Made by a program: the position numbers and the translations under genes. Shown here piece by piece: positions 32,800 through 47,722 of a stretch of DNA of 64,000 nt. A model generated the notes under the pieces. That model had not been told where the DNA came from. It did not search any database and was given only the letters and a program-made list of their open reading frames with translations. The stretch comes from Melampsora larici-populina 98AG31 (lineage: Eukaryota > Basidiomycota > Pucciniomycetes > Pucciniales > Melampsoraceae). Each line of letters starts with the position of its first letter. The first letter of the stretch is position 1. Location of the stretch: NCBI RefSeq assembly GCF_000204055.1, contig NW_006768765.1:512453-576452 (forward strand). Direction: 5' to 3'.

Positions 32800-35700
32800 T
32801 CAATTCCCATCATTATGTTTAGTTTCTCTAGAAAACCTCAATCCCATTCCTAATTTCTGACCAAACCTTCTAAAATCTGACAAAGCTTTACTACCACCAT
32901 GACTTTCAAGATTGGATTCCGGACTTAATCCTACTGAACTTGAATGAATGAGTGGATTAGATTGAGATGATTTGTTAGGAGTAGATGATCTAGAAGTTTC
33001 TCGACTGAGTCCTGAGAATTGTAATAGATTCGTACTACTGATCGTACTCATCATCTCGGGATTCATATCTAAACTTGAAATGAAGGATGTATCATCTAAA
33101 TCAGATTGTAATGAAGTTTTAGATAAAAAAACATCTAATAAATTATTTTGTTCATGCCTTTTAACACCCTACAAAAAAAACACCACCAAAATCAAACAGA
33201 AAAAAAACCCATTAGAATGATGATGATCAAAATGGGCTTTTTTCCACAAGAAAAAATCAAACATTACCTTTAAATCTAAAACTTTTTGAAAATCTGAAAA
33301 CGATTGACACGGGATCAACAACAAATAATTCTTAACAAACTCTTCAGCCGGTTCTTCATTAATCAAAATCACTTTCAAAAGCCGATCTAATCTTCCTACA
33401 CTCTTCAAAACGTTTTTCGTATATGCCATTGGAATCGGAACTTCCGGATCGATTTGTGGTAAGGTTAATAAACATGATTTGATGACTTGTAAATCTAAGA
33501 TGATTTGTTCGGCTGCAATCATTGGGATCGGTCTACATTTAACTATGGTTTGAGTGAATTTTAAAATCAAGTTTCTATTAATCGTGATGAAAATTAAACA
33601 ATCCATCAGAAATCTTATTTGAAAAAACACTTTAATTCAAATGATCACTTACCCAACCACCTTATCACAAAAACTACGAACATACTTCTTTTGTTCAAGA
33701 TGTTGTTTAACAATATTCACGACGAGTGTGATTGCACTAACTAACTCGTTTGTATAAGGACTTTCAGAGCTAACAAATTCTAACTCTTTCCATGTAGATC
33801 TTAACATAGAAGTAAATCCAGTCTCACAAGCTCTTTCAAGTTCTTTCAACAAACTAGAAATAGCCATCGAAATATTCCTACACGAAAAATCGATTCAATC
33901 AAACCATCAGGTAAAAAATTAGATTGGTTTCGGATTAAAAAAAACAAAAACAAAAAGACAAACCCTCTAAACAAATCCTGTTCAGATTCTAATGAAACCG
34001 ATTCTTTAAACTCAACATCAATATTATCTTTTAATCTAATTTGAAGTTGTCCAGAAGTTTCAGCACAATACTCTGCCGTATTCAACACCAAACAAGTACA
34101 TAACAAATTCGGAACATTAACCAATCGATTCACATCCATTGAAATCCGATTAAACTCAACACTCGTTCTACCAAGATCTTGTGAATTTAATGAATGAACT
34201 GTTAAGATCTCTTCACTATAAACTCTAAGCCATTTTTGATAAACTTTATATAATTCTAAAAAAGGTGTTCGATTACTTAAACTTGCACATCTATCTAACG
34301 TTTGTCGATAGAAATGAAATAATTCAGTTGAAGATTGGATTAAACTTGTAGAAGTTTCTTGGTCTGTTGAGTTTATAAAATCACTTGGTTTAGGTTTAGA
34401 TGCTCGAAATCTGACAAACATTTCTGATAAAGCACTAGATCAATCAAAGGGTTAGATCAATCAATTCTTAGAGTTGATTCTATTGTAATCACAAAGATAA
34501 AACTTACTGATCTTGTGCGTCTACAAAGATTCCTAGATAACTTTCAAAAGCTGTTCGAATCGGAGTAGCCGAACCAACTTGAGTCGATTTGGATCGAGAA
34601 GCTATAGTTTCATACTGAAAGAAAAGATTCGGTCAGTATTCAGGTTACAAAGTTCCACTCATTAGCTAGGACGGCCTCATCAAGTTGATAATCAACAAAC
34701 TTACAGGCATACCAAACTTTTGCGACATTTCACGTTCGAATGAAGTGGTAGTCTGTAACGCATCAAGCAAAAGCTCAACCGTCAAACTAGACCTAGACCT
34801 AGCCAAAACACTCTTCAAATCCTCTCTACACATTCCACACACCTAACATCAGTTAAATCTTCTTCAAACCATCCAAAGCTCATCAACCCATTCACAGATT
34901 TAAAAAAAACCAAACTAACCTAGTCACTTCACCAAACTGACCACATAAACTTACTCCAACTTGCCAAGATTCAGGAAAGATCTTAGCACCACCACCACCA
35001 TTGAGATCATCTTCATGATTTTTCAAAAGTCGTTTGAACCAAGCATATCTTCTGGTGATATTATCTAATTGACCTGCTTCAGATAATTGACCTGAAAAGA
35101 TTCGACGATATTCTCTTAATTGAAATGTAGTATACCATTCTATTAAAGAGTTTCTGAAAGACCAAAAAATCAAAACATTCAGTTCATTGAAAAATAATTG
35201 GAAAAAAACTTTATTGGGAAAAAAAAAATTAACTTTGCATCATCACCTAGAGCTTCGACTACAAGACAAGAATCGATTAATTGGGTTTTATTCAAAACCA
35301 TTGATTTATGTTCAAATCTATCTAAACCAATCGCAAGCAAGTCCATTTTTCTCAGCCTTTTCAAAAACTATCTTTCTCATCACGAAATTCCCCTCCCCCC
35401 AAAAAATCATTCCAAAATCCAAAATCCACTCACGCCGCTATAAATTCATCCATAATCGTTCGTCTTAACAATCCTTGAATTTCTTGAACAGCCTTAAACA
35501 AAGCAGCCACTCTTGGCACACTAGTCGACAAATCATGTAGATGTGATGAAAGTTGTCGAACAGCTTGTAAAGCCGAAGCCGCCTCTCTATACCGTTTTCC
35601 TTTAGCCACTCTAGCCAATTGATCAAACGCATTAACTTCAAAATCAAAAACATAATCCAACCCACAATCTCAGTGTTTTCATTCTTCTGCTAAGGTTTCT

Positions 35701-36318
35701 TAAATGAATCAGTTTTTTTTTTTGAAATTCAGCTTACCAAGCATTCCAAACCTTCTTAAACCTACTACTGCACTTTCGATATTCGCTTTAGCTAAATCTA
35801 AAGACCTGATTTCTTTGGTAATAGATTCGACTACCGATTGAGATTCAGTAGAAGAAGATCTAATCGTAGCCAAAGTAGTTAACAAAGCCTTCAAAAAAAA
35901 AATTCATAAATCAATCAATCAGATCTCAACCATCTTCTCTCCTGGCGGTTGGAAAGATTTACTTACTCCGATTCCTTCTTGGATCCTTGTTACTCTGGCT
36001 TCAGCTGTAGTACTACCTTCAGCTTCGATTCCTATTCCATCTTCATCACACGTATTCTCAAGTTCTGATCTTAACAATGATGTTCGCTGTGTACATTCTA
36101 GGATTCTTTGTCTTAATAAGATTTGTAATAATGGTAAGTTTGATAAAGATGATTCTAAATATAACCAATGATGTCAGTCCTTTTTTGTTTTGTTGTTTTC
36201 GTTTTTTTCGGAAGAAGGTTGGTGATGATTGAAATCATTTACCTTCTGGACATAATTCGTTGATGGCATCTTCTATTTGGATTTCATGTGAGTCAAGTAG
36301 ATCCACTTCTTCAGTCAT
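32800..36318 (-). CDS. VPS53: Vacuolar protein sorting-associated protein 53 (GARP complex subunit)
   Basis: Twelve exons read by eye (36243-36318, 35967-36154, 35738-35888, 35434-35635, 35234-35356, 34920-35153, 34705-34825, 34508-34614, 33964-34434, 33653-33877, 33268-33613, 32800-33168) keep one frame and give 870 residues. Vps53 hallmarks are INELCPEESSLSNLP near the N terminus, LDLAKANIESAV, the coiled-coil region, LIEWYTTFQLREY followed by RRYAWFKRLLKNHE, FGEVTR, and LSEMFVRF. The protein is one of four tethers (Vps51-54) that capture endosome-derived vesicles at the trans-Golgi. Two donors are unusual (GTTAAT at 35233, GTTTGT at 33963). The C terminus is a Ser-rich tail. It diverges from COQ6. 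Confidence 0.94.
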
Positions 36319-36557
36319 TTGGTTCAGTGTTTTGATATTTTGATTTGAAGTTGAAGTTGAAGTGATGCGAGTGGTGAAATGAGAAATCCCATTCGATCAT
36401 GTTGATATCAACTTATGTCTCTTCACAGGTTTAACAAGCTGGTTAACAATCCAACCTATGTGATTACAAAGGTGACTCTTCGATCGATCCTCATCCAATC
36501 CAATCTCAATCCCAATCCAATCCCATCCCATTCACCTTGAAGTTAAACTTTCAAGAA
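36319..36557. promoter_or_regulatory. Divergent promoter between VPS53 and COQ6
   Basis: Only 239 bp separate the two start codons, which face away from each other, so both promoters must lie here. A CCAATC-rich stretch (repeated ATCCAATC-type motifs at about 36490-36525) precedes the COQ6 start. Function is inferred from gene orientation. Confidence 0.6.
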
Positions 36558-38746
36558 ATGTATCAACTCTCTCAACGTAATCTACTTCGTTCATTCTCAA
36601 AACCACTCTTAAAATCCCAAAGAACTTTCGCAACCCCAACAAACCAACATCCTACTCCAACTCATCCACCAAAAGATTATGATATAGTCATTGTTGGTGG
36701 AGGTCCAGTTGGATTAGCATTAGCAAACGCATTAGGTAAAGTCCAACAATCTCTTCCGACTTCTAAAATCAATATATACACTTGATTTCTGAGACTTGAA
36801 TTGTTTTTTTTTCTTTTTCTTTGGTTTATAAAGCTACATGTAAAACTATCAAAAGTTCAGGTACTCAAATCTCGGTTTTAGATTCAGCTAATCTTGATCA
36901 ACTTAGTCAATGGACTTTACCAAATGGAGAATGGAGTAATCGAGTTAGTTCACTAACCAATGAAAACATGAGATTTCTTAAAAGTATGATATCTTTTTTT
37001 TTTTTGGATTGGATATCTTCCTATCATCAAAACAAAAAACTCAAGTTAAAGTTTGGTTTGATTAGGTATTGGTGTATGGCAACATATTGATCTTTCTAGA
37101 ACGAATCCATTAGAACGTATGGAGGTAAATCATATTCCATAATCCCAACCTAACCTTTTTCTTCAACTCAACTCAACTTTTTCCACTAATTCTCGAATTT
37201 TTTTTTTACCTTAGGTATGGGATGGTCTTTCAGATGCACGTATCATTTTTGATTCATCAGATGGATGTGAACCTAATGAAATAATCAATCAATCCAACTT
37301 ACCACATATGGCAAGGTTTATTGAAAATCTTCATTTACAAACTGGAATGTTAAGAAACTTAAAACTTCAATCGAATGTTGATTTAATCGGTTCTACTAAA
37401 GTTGAAAGCATTCAATCTGATCCAAATAATTTACCTTTGATTTATATGAATGATGGAAAGATCTTTAGAACTCGGTTACTTGTGGGTCAATGTTTTCTTT
37501 TATCCTTAAAAATTCTTTTTTTGATAAATTTAAATTGAATTAGGATCTTAATTGATGATGATTTCTTGATGGGTTTAAGATTGGAGCTGATGGGTTTAAT
37601 TCACCGGTTAAATCGTATGCTAAAATCACTTCTACTGGTTGGAATTATGATGCACATTGTGTGGTGGGTACATTAGAACTTGAACCTACTAGTTTAAATC
37701 ATACCGCTTGGCAACGATTCTTGACATCAGGTCCATTAGGAATCCTTCCCGTAAGCCATTCACCTCTTCCCGCTTCACCCAAACGATCTTTGTAAACTGA
37801 TCCGCTTGATGGATATCTTTTTAGCTTTCTGATAGATGTGCATCATTAGCTTGGTCAACTAAACCTCAAATCGCAGCAGGTCTAAAATCCTTGACGCCCC
37901 AAACCCTTTCATCAGTCATCAACGCATGTTTCGCCTTACCTCATTCATCTATCGATCCGATTCTTAAACAAATCGGCACTCATTCCAAAGAAACCCCAAT
38001 CGATTCGAATTTAATCCAAGCAGAAGTAGATTGGAGTGAATCCTTAGTACGATCAAATCAGCTTTCATCTGATGAATTACCACCTAAAGTCACGGGAGTT
38101 CGAATGGAATCGATTGCAAGTTTTCCTTTGAGAATGTTTCATGCTGATCAGTATCTTGGAGATACGAAAGATCAAGCAGAGTATGCTGGACCGAGTAGGG
38201 TGGCTTTGGTAGGAGATGCCGCTCATGTTTTACATCCGATGGCTGGTCAAGGTTTGAATTTAGGATTAGGTGATGCAAGAGAATTGGCTAAGACGGTGAA
38301 GATCGCACTGGAAAATGGACAAGATATTGGTAGGTTTGAGTTTAGGATTTTGATTTGATGATTTCAGATTGAAAAGGTTGATTTCTTTGGATGTTTTTTT
38401 AGGTTCATTGACAGCTTTAAGTCCATATGCAAGATCTCGTTATATAAACAATCATTTAATAATGGCCACAGTGGATAAATTAAATAAACTTTATTCGATC
38501 AAAGCTTCACCGATCGTATGGGCCAGATCAGTAGGTGTAGAAGTCTTGAATGAACTTCCGAGTCTTAAGAATTTAATGATGGGAAGAGCAGGTGGTGACT
38601 TAAATTCAAATCGAATAGGTATATGGGGAACCGTAGCTGATGTTTATGAAACGATTGAAAAGGTTAAGTATCTTTCGGATGGAATGGTTAGGATGGGATT
38701 AGGTGCCTTGAGTTCGGTTTTTCAACGTGATCGGTTTAGAAATTGA
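36558..38746 (+). CDS. COQ6: Ubiquinone biosynthesis monooxygenase COQ6
   Basis: Seven exons (36558-36735, 36834-36983, 37066-37124, 37215-37481, 37580-37750, 37825-38329, 38403-38746) join in frame to 557 residues. Start is the ATG at 36558 (GAAATGTATC); no upstream in-frame ATG exists in this reading. The N terminus is a basic mitochondrial presequence. VIVGGGPVGLALANALG (about residues 45-60) is the FAD-binding GxGxxG. IGADGFNSPV and GDAAHVLHPMAGQGLNLGLG are the second and third flavin motifs of UbiH/COQ6 hydroxylases. The enzyme hydroxylates the ring of coenzyme Q precursors at C5 on the matrix side of the inner membrane, within the CoQ synthome. Nothing looks broken. Confidence 0.95.
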
Positions 38747-39494
38747 AAGTCAGATTTGAAGAAAACAAAGTAAAGTGAAAACGAAACAAAAATGTATTAT
38801 GATTGATTATTTAAAGCAAAAAAAAAACTCCATCAGATTGTTTAAGAGTGGTGTATGTACAAATAACTTTTTTGTTTTTAAGTTTCATATACTATGTAGG
38901 TTGTTTGTGCAAGGTTTATTTTTCGGTTTGATACCAACTTTTATTGTTTATACTTACAGCTCCTAGAGAAGGGTTTGGTGATTTGTGGTTGGTACTCGAT
39001 TGATTAACCGAGTGGAAATATGGAGGTACGGTCATTGAAGAGAGGACAAGTTGAATCCAGATAGGGTCTGATCAACTCTGGGGCGGGTTTTGGTCAATTT
39101 GAGCTTACCTATGGTCAAGAATCAAGATGTGGCTGGGGATGCTCTTGAGCGGTTTTGTTTTTCTCCATGTTTACATTTTTTCTCTCGGTTCTCGTTTTTG
39201 CAGCTCTCACACTGCAATGCGATGTCCGTTCGGCGGGCACCGCTTCTCGTATGTACACCACGCTGTCTGTAAGGCACGCCCCAAAACTTAGTGCCATCTA
39301 GCCAACGTTTTAATGAAAGTATTCCGAAAGATATTGGTGGCTTTTGATTGAAGTTGTATTATTCCGAAATGGGATACAATTGAATTGAATTGAGTTGAAA
39401 GATATAAAGAGATACATATAAAGCTTGAGAGTGAGCTGACTTGAGTTCAGAAAGAACAGTTAATCCAACTTGAGTGCGATTGATTTCAGTGAAG

Positions 39495-41900
39495 ATGTTC
39501 AGATCGATCTCAAGGTCAGGTCTTACGATTACAAATCACTCTCATCATCTTAATCTTCATCATCAAACTCTCAAAAACAAAAACAACAACCATCAACAAC
39601 AACGAAGAAGATTCTCACAATACACTTCTACGATGATGTCTTCTAGTTCAGTACACCTTTTAAAATCTCATTTATTCATATCTCTTTAACTGATTTTGGG
39701 TTTTTATTTATCTTTTTTAGGTTTTAATAAGATTCAAGTTAAGAATAAGTTGGTGGAAATCGATGGTGATGAAATGTAAACTATCATTCGTTTTCTTGAA
39801 TATACCAAAAAAACAAATCAGATGATTCATCAAAGGAGAATGAAGTAAACTGATTAAATGATTTGGTTTTGATTGGAATCGTTTGGAATGTAGGACAAGA
39901 ATCATATGGCATAAGATCAGATCAGATCTTATCTTGTAAGCAACCCAACAAAAAGAAAACCCAATCAATTCTCACAACCTATATTTCTTCAACCCACGAC
40001 TTCATTTTGTTCACCATCCATCTAATTCTTGACTTTTTTTTTCGATTGTTTGAATAGACCATTTATAGATATACCAATTGATTATTATGATTTATCAATT
40101 CAAAACCGAGATAGAACAGATGATCAAGTAACGATCTTAGCAGCTCAAGCAATCTTAAAACATGGAGTTGGAATTAAATGTGCAACTATCACACCAGATG
40201 AAGCAAGAGTTAAAGAATTTAAATTAAAAAAAATGTGGTTGTAAGTTCCAACAAAGCAAAAAAAAAAGCAAAAAAAAAGCAAAAAAAAGAACAGGATTGT
40301 ATAAGGAATTCAAATAAGAAGTTGATTTGATGATTTTCTTAGATCACCTAATGGAACGATCCGAAATATCTTAAACGGAACAGTATTCCGTGAACCGATC
40401 TTATGTCAACGAATCCCCAAAGCTTTACCAGCTTGGACTTCTCCTATCGTTGTAGGTAGACATGCTCATGCAGATCAATACAGAAGTCAAGGATTAGTGA
40501 TCGATCAACCTGGTCAACTTGAATTGGTTTTCACACCTAACCAAAATGATCAAGAACCTAAACGATTGTTAATTAATGATTTCAAATCGGCTGGGGTTGG
40601 ACTTGGAATGTTTAATACTGAAAACGTAAGCTTTTTTCATTATCATCACTTGTTTTTGGAATAGCTTTAACTAAGAATTGGTTCTTTCGTTTTTTTTTCG
40701 GTGGTGGTGGGGGGTATGGTACAGTCTATTGATGATTTCGCTCATAGTTCATTTAAAATGGCAATTGCTAAAAAAATTCCAATGTATTTGTCAACTAAAA
40801 ATACCATTTTGAAAGCTTATGATGGGATGTGGAAAGATCGATTTCAAGCTATTTATGATAGGTTAGAGAACCTTGAATTCTTCTTTTAAACTCAAATTGA
40901 CTTATTTGTTATCTTATTTTATTTCCATTTGGGTTTTTTTAGTGAATATAAACAAGAGTTTAAAAAACTTGGAATTTGGTATGAACATAGGTTAATAGAT
41001 GATGTTTGTTTTTTTCATTGGCTTTTTTTGTGGTGGCTATCACGTACTCAATTTTTCTGATTTTGGATGAATTTGATATATAGATGGTAGCTCAGATGAT
41101 CAAATCATCAGGTGGGTTCTTAATGGCTCTCAAAAATTACGATGGTGATGTTCAATCAGATATTGTTGCACAAGTAAGTCTTCTCTTCTTTATGAAACAT
41201 TGATGAATTTCTTGAAAAGAACTTAATCTTTGAATCAATGGATCATCAAGGGATTCGGATCATTAGGTTTGATGACTTCTGAGCTCGTTACACCGGATGG
41301 TAAGATTATGGAAAGTGAAGCGGCTCATGGAACAGTCACTCGACATTACCGAGAATATCAAAAAGTAAGTTGAACTCACAAGGATGATTTGAATTGAAAA
41401 AAACTGAGATATTGAAAACATTCGAATTTGGGAATTTGTTAAAAAGGGAAACCCAACTTCGACTAATTCGATTGCTTCGATTTATGCATGGACAAGAGGT
41501 TTAGCATTCAGAGGGAAATTAGATTCCAATGAAGCTTTGATTAGCTTTGCTAAAACGTTGGAAGAATGTTGTGTAGAATCTGTTGATCGTGATGAGGTGA
41601 TGACGAAAGATTTGGCGATTGCTATTTGGGGTAAAGAGATTGATTCATCTAAATATGTAACTACGTAAGTGGATCAGTCGAAAACAAAAAATCTCATTTG
41701 ATCTATTTATTGATTGATTTGAATCGGTTGGATGTGATTTTTTTTTTCGTGGGTTTGACGATTGATGTGATGTTTTTTTTTGGTTTTTTTTGGGTTTTGA
41801 TTTGGAAACTTCTAGTGAAGGGTTCTTGGATCATGTTAGACAGAAATTAGAATCCAAATTAAAGTCTGATAAACAAGGATCTAATTCTTTGAAATTATGA
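39495..41900 (+). CDS. IDP1: NADP-dependent isocitrate dehydrogenase, mitochondrial
   Basis: Exons 39495 to about 39645, 39721-39775, 39894-39935, 40058-40240, 40343-40625, 40725-40861, 40943-41003, 41084-41173, 41251-41364, 41447-41664 and 41816-41900 give about 472 residues. Exon 1 carries an Arg-rich presequence ([10 protein letters not shown]). Its donor is uncertain: the only phase-compatible site near its end is GTTCAG at 39646. Hallmarks of eukaryotic NADP-IDH are [79 protein letters not shown] and [18 protein letters not shown]. It oxidises isocitrate to 2-oxoglutarate while making NADPH. A decayed partial copy lies at 17877-18394. Confidence 0.96.
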
Positions 41901-43664
<1,764 letters not shown>

Positions 43665-45829
43665 TCAATCGATTTCCAAAGCCAATTCTTCTTGTTCAGT
43701 TCTCAACTTACTCAAAGGAAACTGACCCATTACCATCCTCTCAACTGAATTAATCTTCAACCGATCTTCAAAACTAAACCCATCACTAATCTGACACATC
43801 TCCATTCGATCATTCAAATTCTTTTGACCAACCATCATCTGTTGAATACTTTTAAATCCATTCAACTCTCGTGGAATCAATCCACTGGCTTGAGTACAAC
43901 AAGTCTTAATCCAAAGTCCCGTAAGGTTTGGTAACCGATGAACCGAACCAACTGAACTGATGATCGTCCCTTTTTCTAAATCGAAAGATGGAAACCTTTC
44001 CACTTTACTTGATTTTCGTTTTTCTTCTCTTTTATTAAGATTCAAGTCTAGAGTAGAATTCGGTTTTGAAAGTGGGATAGATGTGATGAATGAAGTTGGG
44101 GGTTGGATTGTAGTTGATTTAGCTCGGGCTTTTTTGGTTAGTTTTTTTAATACTCGAGGGTGGTTAGATGACTTGATGGTTGATGGAAGAAGTGGGTCAC
44201 AATCAGTCCCGATTGGAGTTTTGTCTTGCTTCTTTTTCTTCGAAGGTCGAACGGTTGTCTCTATCATTGATTCTAAATCGGATGTACAAGCATGTTTGAG
44301 CTGAGGTCGAGGTGATAGGCCAGAACTAGGCGATTGAATGGGTTCTGTGATCTCTAGATTCGTATAACTCGAACGATGTGAAGTAGTCACCGGTTCACTA
44401 TCACTTGTCATGGTCATCATAGATTCATCTCCTGCATTTATATCCATCTGAACTAATTCAAATTCCATCTCTTTTATGACTTCCTTCTCTAGGTTTTCAT
44501 TGGAGATTGATGAGCCGAATCGATCATCTTGTGGTTGTGTAAGAAACGCATCTGAGGAAGATTCTTGATAAAAGAGCTTTTTTATTGGAGATTGAAGATG
44601 AATAAGAGTAGAACCATTGTTGAAAACTTCATCATCATCTAAAGCTGAAACCGAATCATATCTCAAATTAGAGTTTTGAATTCCAATCAATCCTTTTGAA
44701 AAAGCCAATTGAAGATATTGACGAAAAGTTAAACCAGCCAGTAGATTCGAACCGAATTCATGTCTATCAAGTAAAGCTTTTAAATCTTTCAACTTAATTT
44801 GAATGAATTCGATTGGACCATGAGCTCTAAAGAGTAAAAGTAAAGGTCTAAAGATCTTTAAATCCTTGACATCTTTTGTTGTGGTATGATTCCAAAACGC
44901 ATCATGATCTTTAACTTCATCTATCGATCCATGATCTCTGGTGACTAATTCGAAATGTCCTTCTGACCATTCAAATACTATATCTGCTGCAATCGTCAGT
45001 TCGAGTGAGAGATTCGAACCGATCGGTTTCACATAACAAATTAATGGTGGATTTGGTAGTGATTGTAATAATCTGATGCCATATTGTATTACGTCTCGAT
45101 CTTCTGTTGATATTAACATGATTCGATGTGTAGTAGTTTGAGTAGCGGCTTCTAATAAATCATTTAACAATGGTTTCATAGCAACATATCGATCCTGCAA
45201 GTATATCCAATACATCAGTTATGGCTTCTAGTCTGTATATCTGGATAAAAAGTACTCACTCGAGATAGCTTTTCGGATGATGAATCGAGTGTACCAAGAG
45301 GAAAATCAGAGGAAGGATCAATTGAATTCCGGATGAAATCTTTTTCAGTTCCTTCATCATCATAATAAAAATGATACTCTAGAATCGGATTTCGATCCCA
45401 TAAACCTAATGCAGTTCTATGATCATCAACTAAATATTTAAGAAATTGTAAAAGTTGATCGATTGGAATCTTGGATTGATTTTGATGTAAATAAAGATCT
45501 AGAAAGCTTTGAGAATCGAATTGAGATGGGTTTGAAAAAGAAGAACCGAATGCATTGATCGAATGATGATGAGTTTGGTTTAGTTGAGTATAAAGATTAT
45601 ATTGATGATGGTTTGATTTGATGAACCTTTTAAAGAATTTAAATCGTTTGTTAAACAGTTTGATTAAACAAATTAAAAATCCAATCAAACTTGAGATTTG
45701 AAAGTAAGACTTTAAGATAATAAACTCTGTACTATTCTCATTAGGATGTCTAAGGAATTGATTGGTGATCCAATTGAAACTACCATCAAACCTTTCAAAA
45801 GCTTTAATGATCATCATTCGATTTAACAT
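43665..45829 (-). CDS. Uncharacterised protein with possible NYN/PIN-like domain
   Basis: Exons 45260-45829 and 43665-45194 (intron GTGAGT...TGCAG, 65 bp) join in frame to 699 residues. A hydrophobic stretch (about residues 37-60, ILKSYFQISSLIGFLICLI) may anchor it in a membrane. Residues around HRIMLISTEDRDVIQYGIRL, then LELTIAADIVFEW, resemble the second half of NYN/PIN-like nuclease folds (strand, S-x-D-x-D, helix, ...L...AD), but the expected N-terminal Asp motif is not evident. LTFRQYLQLAFSKGLIG could be a winged-helix segment. The C-terminal third is Ser/Lys-rich and probably disordered. The gene model is firm; the function is not known. Confidence 0.8.
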
Positions 45830-47722
45830 TCTTCAAATTGATAAAGTTATCTAAGAAAGCTAAAGTGAATCTGTGGTAAAAGAATAAAAAAAGTTAAAGT
45901 GTAAAGTCAGTTTAATGAATCAAATCATCAGAATTAAATAAGTGAGAATACGAAACTAAATCGAGCTTTATAAAGTTCTGCAATCAAACAAAAACGAAAA
46001 CTCGTTTGATCGAGTATCGTTCGTATCAAGACAAAAGAAGAAATCAGTCTTAAACTTTTTTTGGAAAAAAGTAAAATGAAATCAATCAAGAAAGAAATTT
46101 GAAAAGATTGATATTTGAATTGAAAGTAGAGATGTTTAAAATATTTTTTAGTTTTTAGTTTTTTTTTTACAAGACTTGAATTGCTAAAGATTCCCGATTT
46201 GACTCTGAGGGACCTGCCTCTTACTCTTGAAGCTTGCAATTATTCTGGATATGATAGTGAATGTTGAATGAGAGAGTATTTTGAAAAGCATAAAAGAAGT
46301 GAATGAAAAGTTCATTTAAAGGAATTCCAGATTTCCTTCGATCTCAAACTCCACTTCATCACAACTGTGTACCAGGTCCACAATCTTGCAATTTATTTAA
46401 AGCCCCCTCGGCTCATATCACAACCACCATACAACATCTTATACTATACTGCCAGTGCCCACTACCACCACCACCCCGACATCCAAACGCTCAATATGAT
46501 TGAGCATCCACAATCACAGAATCAACCGTCCAATGTACTACTTACTTCAAATAGCTTCCAAATGGAAATATTCCCAGGTCTTGCCACAAAGATATCTAAA
46601 GGAGATGCATAAATAACCGGCAAAAAATGAGTGATTTTGCCAATGTAGGGATCTAGCCTAGAGAAAATTCCAAACAAGAATCCCATATGAAAGCTTTCAA
46701 CCAAGATCAAAAAGCCAATGACCATCAAGTATCTTATCATCATCAAATAATGAGTGTATGCTTAACAACATAAAAGATCTCAAATCAAACTTTTCCAAAA
46801 AAACACTACAATTTTCATGTTTCGATTTCTAATTCTATTCAAGACCCCAATCAAGTTCATCCCAAGACCTTTCATCTTTCATCTTTCATCTTTCTCAAAA
46901 AATCTGATCAACCACAAACTCTTTATCTTTACATATCTATACATTTATACACATATCTAAATCCTTAAACCCAAAACAAATCATTCATTTATTATCTTTA
47001 TTTATTTTTTTGCAATCTCTTTCAAACCAAACCAAATCAACAAATTTTTTGACGACGACTTCTTCTTTTCCTCCCAAAAATAAATCAATTTAAAAAAAGG
47101 CTACACAAAAAAAAAAGGAATAAAGTATTAAAAATTCAAACAAACAAACCAAAAAAAAAAAAAAAAACACAATAGATCGATACAAACACATCTTTTTTTT
47201 TCTTTAAACAAAAAAAAAATCAAAATAAACATCAAAAATAAACATAAAACACTTTCTTTTAGTCTTTTTTTCTTTCTTTTTCTTAATCTTCTTCTAGATA
47301 TATATAAAACGTTCCTTTATTCTGTTTAATCTATAAAACAAAAGTGGATATAAAAAAAATCACTCCCCTCCCCCCCCCAAAAAAATCAACTAATCCCAAA
47401 TTCCCTTCCCTTTTACCTCTTCTTCTTTTGGATTGTAATTAGAAAAGTTCAATAAACCAACCGAAAGAATGAAAAAGAAGGATTATACGTAAACTATACA
47501 TAAGTTTTCTTTGTTTTTGTTGAATATATATATAGAAAAAAAACCTCAACCATAACCTTAAACACAAACGTATACACAACTGAGCTCCACGCGAAATAAA
47601 AAATCACAAGAAAAAAAAAACATAAAAGAAAAGAAAGGTTTGACAAACAGGTATTAAGGTGTCATTTTTTTTTTGAGAAACAGGGCAAACTAAGATCCCA
47701 TTTTTTTTGTTCGACTATCAAT
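45830..47722. other. Intergenic region, low complexity
   Basis: A-rich and T-rich runs dominate (46900-47650). A 74-codon minus ORF at 46522-46746 with a hydrophobic start has no other support. No RNA gene recognised. Confidence 0.5.

Noticed and set aside
46522..46746. 74-codon minus ORF with hydrophobic N terminus, considered as a small secreted protein
   Set aside because: No cysteine pattern, no neighbouring support, low-complexity surroundings; chance ORF cannot be excluded.
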